Assembly: GCA_022072415.1 (NCBI GenBank)
Contig: JAJVHW010000082.1
Location: forward strand, 1-54,756
Origin: Planctomycetota bacterium
GTDB taxonomy: Bacteria; Planctomycetota; JAJSAM01; JAJVHW01
Reading direction: 5' to 3'
Length of the DNA: 54,756 nucleotides
In this document: piece after piece, positions 50,767 through 54,756 of the stretch
Position numbering within the stretch: position 1 is the stretch's first letter
How the letters are laid out: the number at the start of each line of letters is the position of its first letter
Program-made: the position numbers and the translations under genes
The notes under the pieces: model-generated
What the model saw: only the letters and a program-made list of their open reading frames with translations
Databases searched by the model: none
Told to the model about the DNA's origin: nothing

Positions 50767-51650
50767 CGCTTGCTGCCCTCCACGAGCGAGCGGCGCACCG
50801 AGCGGAAGCGGCTGCGCCAGAAGTGGTCGAAGAGCGCGAGCGCGGCGAGGAGCCCGCCCACGCCCGCGGCGAGGAACGCGAACATCCCGGAGCCGCCCGT
50901 GCGCGGCTCTCCGGAGAGGTCGGCGCCCGCCGCGCCGGCATTCGTCTCGCTGCGTTCCTTCAGGTACGCGACGAGCCCGAGGATCTCGGCCTCGGTGAAC
51001 GGCCTGTCGCGGTAGACGGGCGTCATCACCGGGGACTGCGGCGCGGAGAGCCACGCGGCCAGCGGCTTGCGCCCGCCGAGCCGCGCGAAGACGTGCGTGA
51101 GGTCCTTCCCGAGGCGGCCCCCGCCGAAGCCGGAGAGGCCGTCCACCGAGTGGCAGCCGATGCACGACGGCGCGCCTTCCCGGAACGCGAGCGTGCCCTC
51201 GAAGAGCGCGCGGCCGCGGGCGACGTCGTCCGCGACGAGCGGCCGGTCGCTGACGGCCGTTCCCGCGAACTGCGACTTCTCCTTCGCGGACTCGGCCTCG
51301 ATGAGGTCGATCGCCTTCCGGATGCGGTCCGGCGACGCGCCCGCGGGCGCCGGCATGTAGACGCCGTTCGAGTCGTTCCAGGCCTTGACCCAGTACGGGT
51401 CGCCGGAGTCGATCGCGGCCTTGGGGTCGGCGATGAACGTCTCGAGCTGCGCGCGCGTGCGGCGGGCGAGGACGCCCTTCAGGTCCGGCCCGGAGAGCCG
51501 CCCGCCGCCGATCGTGTGGCAGCTCGTGCAGTTCTGCTTGAACCAGGCGATCGTCTCCTCGGAGGGCGGGTCGCCGGCCAGTGCGGGCGCCGCCGCGGCG
51601 AAGACCGCCGCGAGCGCCGTCAGCGTCCGAGAGGGGAGGAGTCTGCGCAT
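50763..51650 (-). CDS. narC: Dihaem cytochrome c of the nitrate reductase operon (NarC-like)
   Basis: 295 residues. A cleavable Sec signal ([17 protein letters not shown]), two cytochrome c domains with CTSCH (near residue 41) and CIGCH (near 163), and a C-terminal membrane helix (about 255-276) with a basic tail. In Thermus a dihaem NarC is the first gene of the nar operon and links it to electron supply and enzyme maturation; position and architecture match here. GGGAGG is only 1 nt before the ATG, too close for a normal Shine-Dalgarno. It heads the 13-gene unit. Confidence 0.88.
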   Translation of the reverse strand: MRRLLPSRTLTALAAVFAAAAPALAGDPPSEETIAWFKQNCTSCHTIGGGRLSGPDLKGVLARRTRAQLETFIADPKAAIDSGDPYWVKAWNDSNGVYMPAPAGASPDRIRKAIDLIEAESAKEKSQFAGTAVSDRPLVADDVARGRALFEGTLAFREGAPSCIGCHSVDGLSGFGGGRLGKDLTHVFARLGGRKPLAAWLSAPQSPVMTPVYRDRPFTEAEILGLVAYLKERSETNAGAAGADLSGEPRTGGSGMFAFLAAGVGGLLAALALFDHFWRSRFRSVRRSLVEGSKR

Positions 51651-51661
51651 GCCTCCCGGAG

Positions 51662-51677
51662 CGCGACCGGCGTGCCG
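51662..51677 (-). promoter_or_regulatory. Possible sigma54 (-24/-12) element upstream of narC
   Basis: On the minus strand CGGCACG-N4-TCGCG resembles the consensus TGGCACG-N4-TTGC with the obligatory GG and GC 10 nt apart. The implied start would be almost at the narC ATG. GC-rich DNA yields such matches by chance. The support is the adjacent sigma54-activator gene. Confidence 0.25.
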
Positions 51678-51710
51678 CGCCGCGCGCGAGCCTGCGGAAG
51701 GGGTCCGCCT

Positions 51711-51726
51711 GCATACCCGGCTATGC
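51711..51726. promoter_or_regulatory. Inverted repeat in the narC upstream gap
   Basis: GCATA-(CCCGGC)-TATGC, a near-perfect 16-bp dyad about 65 bp upstream of the narC start. It sits where an activator or repressor of the nar-act unit could bind; NtrC-type activators bind dyads upstream of -24. Alone this is weak evidence. Confidence 0.3.
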
Positions 51727-51788
51727 GGGGCCCGGAGGCGGTTCGTCGGAAGACGGTCAGGGGACGCGCGTTACGCCTGCGTTGCGCG

Positions 51789-53198
51789 CTATGCGTCGGG
51801 CGCGCCCGGTTCCGCGGCCTCGCCGCCCGCGAAGTCGGCCCGGTCGATCCCGAGCTGGCGGAGGATCCGCTGGAACGCGGCGCGCGTGAGCCCGCAGGTC
51901 ACCGCCGCCTGCGACACGTTCCCCTTCGCCGTCTCGAGGGCCCTCTGCACGAACTCGCGCTGGAACCGCTCGACGGCGCGGCGCTTCGATTCCTCGTAGT
52001 CGGCCGGCTCCTCGAGGTCGTCCGCCTCCCCCCACGCGACCGCCCCGAGTCCGAGGTGGTGCGGAAGGATGCGCGTGCCGCGGCACACGACGACCGCCCG
52101 CTGGATCGTGTTCTCGAGTTCGCGGACGTTTCCCGGCCACGGATGCGCGAGGAGCGCGTCGCCCGCGTCCTTCGAGAGCTCCGGCACCGGCGCGTCGGGC
52201 CCGAGGCAGATGCGCGCGGCCTTCGCGAGGAAGCGGTGCGCGAGCGGCAACACGTCGCCGGGGCGCTGGCGGAGCGGCGGCACCGGGATCGTCACCACGC
52301 GGAGCCGGAACCAGAGATCCTCGCGGAACTGCCCGCGGCGGATCATCCCGGCGAGGTCGCGGTTCGTGGCGGAGACGAGCCGGAAGTCCACCGGCACGTC
52401 GCGCGCGGCGCCGAGCGGGCGGACGACCTTCTCCTGGAGGACGCGGAGGAGCTTCCCCTGGAACGGGAGCGACATCGACGCGATCTCGTCGAGGAACACG
52501 GTCCCGCCCTGCGCCTCCGCGAAGAGCCCGCGGCGGTCGGAGTCGGCGCCCGTGAAGGCGCCGCGGACGTGCCCGAACAGCTCGGACTCGAGCAGCGTGT
52601 CGGGCAGCGCGCCCGTGTTCACCGCCACGAAGGGCCGCGCCGCCGCCGCGGAGAGGTCGTGGATCGCCCGCGCCACGACCTCCTTCCCCGCGCCGGTCGG
52701 GCCCTCGATCAGCACGGGCACCGGCGTCGGCGCCACGCGGCGGACGAGGTCCATCACGCGCTGCATCCGCGGGTCCTCGGCCACGAGCGGCTCGGCGCCC
52801 TCGGCGCGGAGCGACTGGCGCGCGGCCTCGACCTGGCGGCCGAGGCGCTGGAAGAGCGCCACGAGGTCCGCGTTGTCGAAGGGCTTCGTCAGGAAGTGCG
52901 AGGCGCCGTGCTGCATGCACCAGACCGCGGTCTGGATCGTGCCGAAGCCGGTGAGCACGACCACGACCGTCGAGGGCGCGCGGCGCTTCACCTCGACGAG
53001 CAGGTCCGCGCCGGACATCCCGGGCATCTGCAGGTCGGTGAGGACGAGGTCCGCCGACTCGCGGTCGAGCGCGGCGAGCGCCGCGCCGCCGGACTCCGCG
53101 GCGCGCACGGCGAACCCCGCCTGCCCGAGGAGCATCGCGAGCCCCTGCCGGAGGTCGGGCTCGTCGTCCACGACGAGCACCCGCACGGGCGCGGTCAC
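51789..53198 (-). CDS. NtrC-family sigma54-dependent response regulator
   Basis: 469 residues from a GTG overlapping the kinase stop by 4 bp. Receiver domain: Asp11/Asp12, phospho-acceptor Asp55, Lys105. AAA+ domain: Walker A GPTGAGKE (166-173), sigma54-contact loop GAFTGA (213-218), Walker B GGTVFLDE (231-238), arginine-finger region and HPWPGNVRELENTI. A Fis-type HTH lies at the C-terminus (GNVSQAAVTCGLTRAAFQRILRQLGI). All motifs needed for phosphorylation-controlled activation of sigma54 promoters are present. The nar-act unit 138 bp downstream is the obvious target (inference from position). Confidence 0.95.
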   Translation of the reverse strand: MTAPVRVLVVDDEPDLRQGLAMLLGQAGFAVRAAESGGAALAALDRESADLVLTDLQMPGMSGADLLVEVKRRAPSTVVVVLTGFGTIQTAVWCMQHGASHFLTKPFDNADLVALFQRLGRQVEAARQSLRAEGAEPLVAEDPRMQRVMDLVRRVAPTPVPVLIEGPTGAGKEVVARAIHDLSAAAARPFVAVNTGALPDTLLESELFGHVRGAFTGADSDRRGLFAEAQGGTVFLDEIASMSLPFQGKLLRVLQEKVVRPLGAARDVPVDFRLVSATNRDLAGMIRRGQFREDLWFRLRVVTIPVPPLRQRPGDVLPLAHRFLAKAARICLGPDAPVPELSKDAGDALLAHPWPGNVRELENTIQRAVVVCRGTRILPHHLGLGAVAWGEADDLEEPADYEESKRRAVERFQREFVQRALETAKGNVSQAAVTCGLTRAAFQRILRQLGIDRADFAGGEAAEPGAPDA

Positions 53199-54756
53199 GC
53201 CGCGGCTCCGGGGACGGGCGCGGCGGCGTTCCGGCGGATGCGGACGCGGAACACGGTGCGGCCCGGGCGCGACTCGACGAGTTCCACGCCGCCGCCGTGC
53301 AGTTCCGCGATCCGGCGCGCCGTCGGGAGCCCGAGCCCCGTCCCCTGCCCGCGGGACTTCGTGGTGAAGAACGGCTCGAAGACGCGGCCCCGCGCCGCCT
53401 CGGGGATGCCCGGCCCGTCGTCGCACACGTCCACCACCGCGTGGCCCGCGTCCTCCGAGATCGCGACCTCGATCCGCCCGCCGCCGCTCCCGGACATGGC
53501 CTGCACGGCGTTCATCACGAGGTTCACGAACACCTGCCGGACCTGGATCTCGTCGCCGGACACGACCGGCTCCGGCCCCGGCAGGAGCGCGACGGACACG
53601 CGGGACCGCTCCGCGAGCGGGCGGACGAAGCGCGCCGCGTCCTCGACGACCGCGCGGACGTCCACCTCCGCGAACTCCGGGGCGGAGCCGTGGGCGTAGT
53701 CGAGGAGTTCGCGGATCGCGCGCTCGCAGCTCTGCGTGTTCCGGACGATCACGTCGAGATGCTCGCGCACGTCGGCGCCCGACGCCGCACCTTGCCCGGC
53801 CATCTGCGCGTAGAGACGGATCGCCGCGAGGGGGTTGTTGAGCTCGTGGGCCATGACGGCGGCGGCCTCGCCGAGCACCGAGAGCCGCTCCTGGTGGATC
53901 TGGCGCGCCTCCGCGGAGACGCGCTCCGTGATGTCGCGGGCGAGGAGCACCCGGCCGCTCCGGCCGTCGGGCCCGGCGGGGAGGGGCGTCGAGTGGACCT
54001 CGAGCACGCGGTCGCCGGCGTCGATGACGCACGTGCGCGCCGCGCCGCGGCGGGAGCCGAGGCACTCCGCGCAGCTCTCGTGCGAACCGGCCTTCGCGCA
54101 GTCCTCCCGCGGGGCGAGGCGCGGGTCCCGCGCGGCGACCATCTCGAGGAGGGGCGCGGCCGCCGCGTTCGAGAGGACGGGCGTCCCGTCGGCGCCGAGC
54201 ACGACGAGTCCGTCGCGCAGGTTCGCGATGACGGCGTCGAGCCGGTCGCGCTGCTCGCGGAGCTCCGCGGCCGCGGTCTCGAGGCCCCGCGTCCGCTCCT
54301 CGACGGCCTCCGTCATCAGGTTGAAGCTCCGGCCGAGGTCGCCGATCTCGTCCTCCGCGTCGGGATGGACGCGCACGGAGAGGTCGCCGCGCTGCACGCG
54401 CCGCGCGGCCTCGCCGAGTTCCGCGAGCGGGCGGACGAGGAAGCGCATGGGGAAGAGGAGCAGCACGCCGATGGCCGCCGCGAGGCAGACGCCGACCAGG
54501 AGGAACCTCCCCTGCAGCGAACGCACGGCCCCGAGGGACTCGGGCGACGACACGCTGACCGTGGCCGTCCATCCGTTCGATGCGAGCGGCGCGACGACGT
54601 CGATCGTGCCCGGCGGCTCGGAGGACCCCCGCGCGGCCGGCGCGGCGGGCGCAGGCGCCTCCGCGGTGACCTCGACCTGCTCCGCCACGGTCGGACCGCT
54701 CCCGCCGCGGCGGATCCACGCGACGACGCGCCGCCCGTCGCGGTCGGCCAGCGTGA
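53195..54756 (-). CDS. Sensor histidine kinase with extracytoplasmic sensor, HAMP and Cys-rich PAS, partial (5' end outside window)
   Basis: The frame is open to the window edge; over 500 residues are present. The visible end of an extracytoplasmic domain reads LADRDGRRVVAWIRR, as in double-Cache sensors. Next come a membrane helix (LLVGVCLAAAIGVLLLF), HAMP (RPLAELGEAARRVQRGDLSVRV), a coiled coil, and a PAS-like domain with four Cys (Cys-x8-Cys-x2-Cys-x10-Cys, coded by 54029-54100). HisKA has phospho-acceptor His in AHELNNPLAAIRLYAQ, and HATPase_c has NLVMNAVQAM, DDGPGIPE and GTGLGLPTA. It is coupled to the NtrC-type regulator. A redox or ligand signal for the nar-act unit is plausible. Confidence 0.93.
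   Translation of the reverse strand, partial: TLADRDGRRVVAWIRRGGSGPTVAEQVEVTAEAPAPAAPAARGSSEPPGTIDVVAPLASNGWTATVSVSSPESLGAVRSLQGRFLLVGVCLAAAIGVLLLFPMRFLVRPLAELGEAARRVQRGDLSVRVHPDAEDEIGDLGRSFNLMTEAVEERTRGLETAAAELREQRDRLDAVIANLRDGLVVLGADGTPVLSNAAAAPLLEMVAARDPRLAPREDCAKAGSHESCAECLGSRRGAARTCVIDAGDRVLEVHSTPLPAGPDGRSGRVLLARDITERVSAEARQIHQERLSVLGEAAAVMAHELNNPLAAIRLYAQMAGQGAASGADVREHLDVIVRNTQSCERAIRELLDYAHGSAPEFAEVDVRAVVEDAARFVRPLAERSRVSVALLPGPEPVVSGDEIQVRQVFVNLVMNAVQAMSGSGGGRIEVAISEDAGHAVVDVCDDGPGIPEAARGRVFEPFFTTKSRGQGTGLGLPTARRIAELHGGGVELVESRPGRTVFRVRIRRNAAAPVPGAAA

Noticed and set aside
45451-51015. A 1854-codon open frame on the plus strand, and a 1889-codon one on the minus strand, over the nar genes
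   Set aside because: Both are out-of-frame readings of narG/narH/narJ. They read as Arg/Ala/Gly/Pro-rich low-complexity sequence, whereas narG and narH keep all family motifs. Long empty frames are expected at this GC content.
1-54756. CRISPR array, rRNA operon, insertion sequence or prophage
   Set aside because: No regularly spaced repeats, no rRNA motifs, and no transposase, integrase or phage structural protein were seen in any frame.

Overview
The window is very GC-rich (roughly 70% or more, with strong G/C bias at third codon positions) and comes from a Gram-negative, respiring bacterium. An LPS-export ATPase (LptB), multihaem c-type cytochromes, an alternative complex III, a Ser/Thr kinase fused to sulfatase-modifying-factor domains and a CRTAC1/UnbV-type protein together suggest Planctomycetota or a similar phylum. 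This assignment is an inference; no marker gene in the window settles it.

Layout. 1-3.1 kb: a membrane protein cut by the window edge, a lipoprotein, a dGTPase and, between two converging genes, a candidate small RNA with a near-consensus promoter. 3.1-6 kb: a membrane-anchored kinase with two C-terminal FGE-like domains. 6-10.5 kb (minus strand): a tightly packed run lptB - REC/HD-GYP - EndoU-type RNase toxin - small immunity-like protein - etfB - etfA. 10.6-16.1 kb: an arginine-type EF-P, a GNAT acetyltransferase, an AhpD-like protein, a GT-C glycosyltransferase, a MauE/DoxX-like protein and an EVE-domain protein. 16.2-25 kb: tRNA-Leu(GAG), an MFS/PlsC/acyl-ACP-synthetase fusion, two membrane-anchored proteins of unknown function, a CAU tRNA and an AAA/DUF4143 ATPase with its own operator-like palindrome. 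25-28.1 kb: a CBS protein, a 34-residue basic protein, and a hemerythrin plus radical-SAM pair behind an FNR/DNR-type box. 28.2-34.4 kb: a membrane multihaem cytochrome, a CRTAC1-like protein, a TPR/VCBS lipoprotein and a Rieske protein.

34.4-51.65 kb (minus strand) is the dominant feature: 13 genes with overlaps or gaps of 15 nt or less, narC-narG-narH-narJ-narI-narK-narK-actA-actB-actC-actD-actE-actF. It joins a membrane-bound nitrate reductase, its dihaem cytochrome c and two nitrate/nitrite transporters to a complete quinol:cytochrome c oxidoreductase (alternative complex III). Directly upstream in the same direction lie a sensor histidine kinase (cut by the window edge) and an NtrC-family sigma54-activator. 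The joint picture is respiration on nitrate, with quinol oxidised either directly by NarI or through ACIII into a c-type cytochrome pool.

Promoter style. Several unlinked leading genes carry TANNNT exactly 6-7 nt before the start codon and no Shine-Dalgarno sequence, which implies leaderless mRNAs. Other genes (the 34-residue protein, the multihaem cytochrome, the hemerythrin) have clear Shine-Dalgarno sites.
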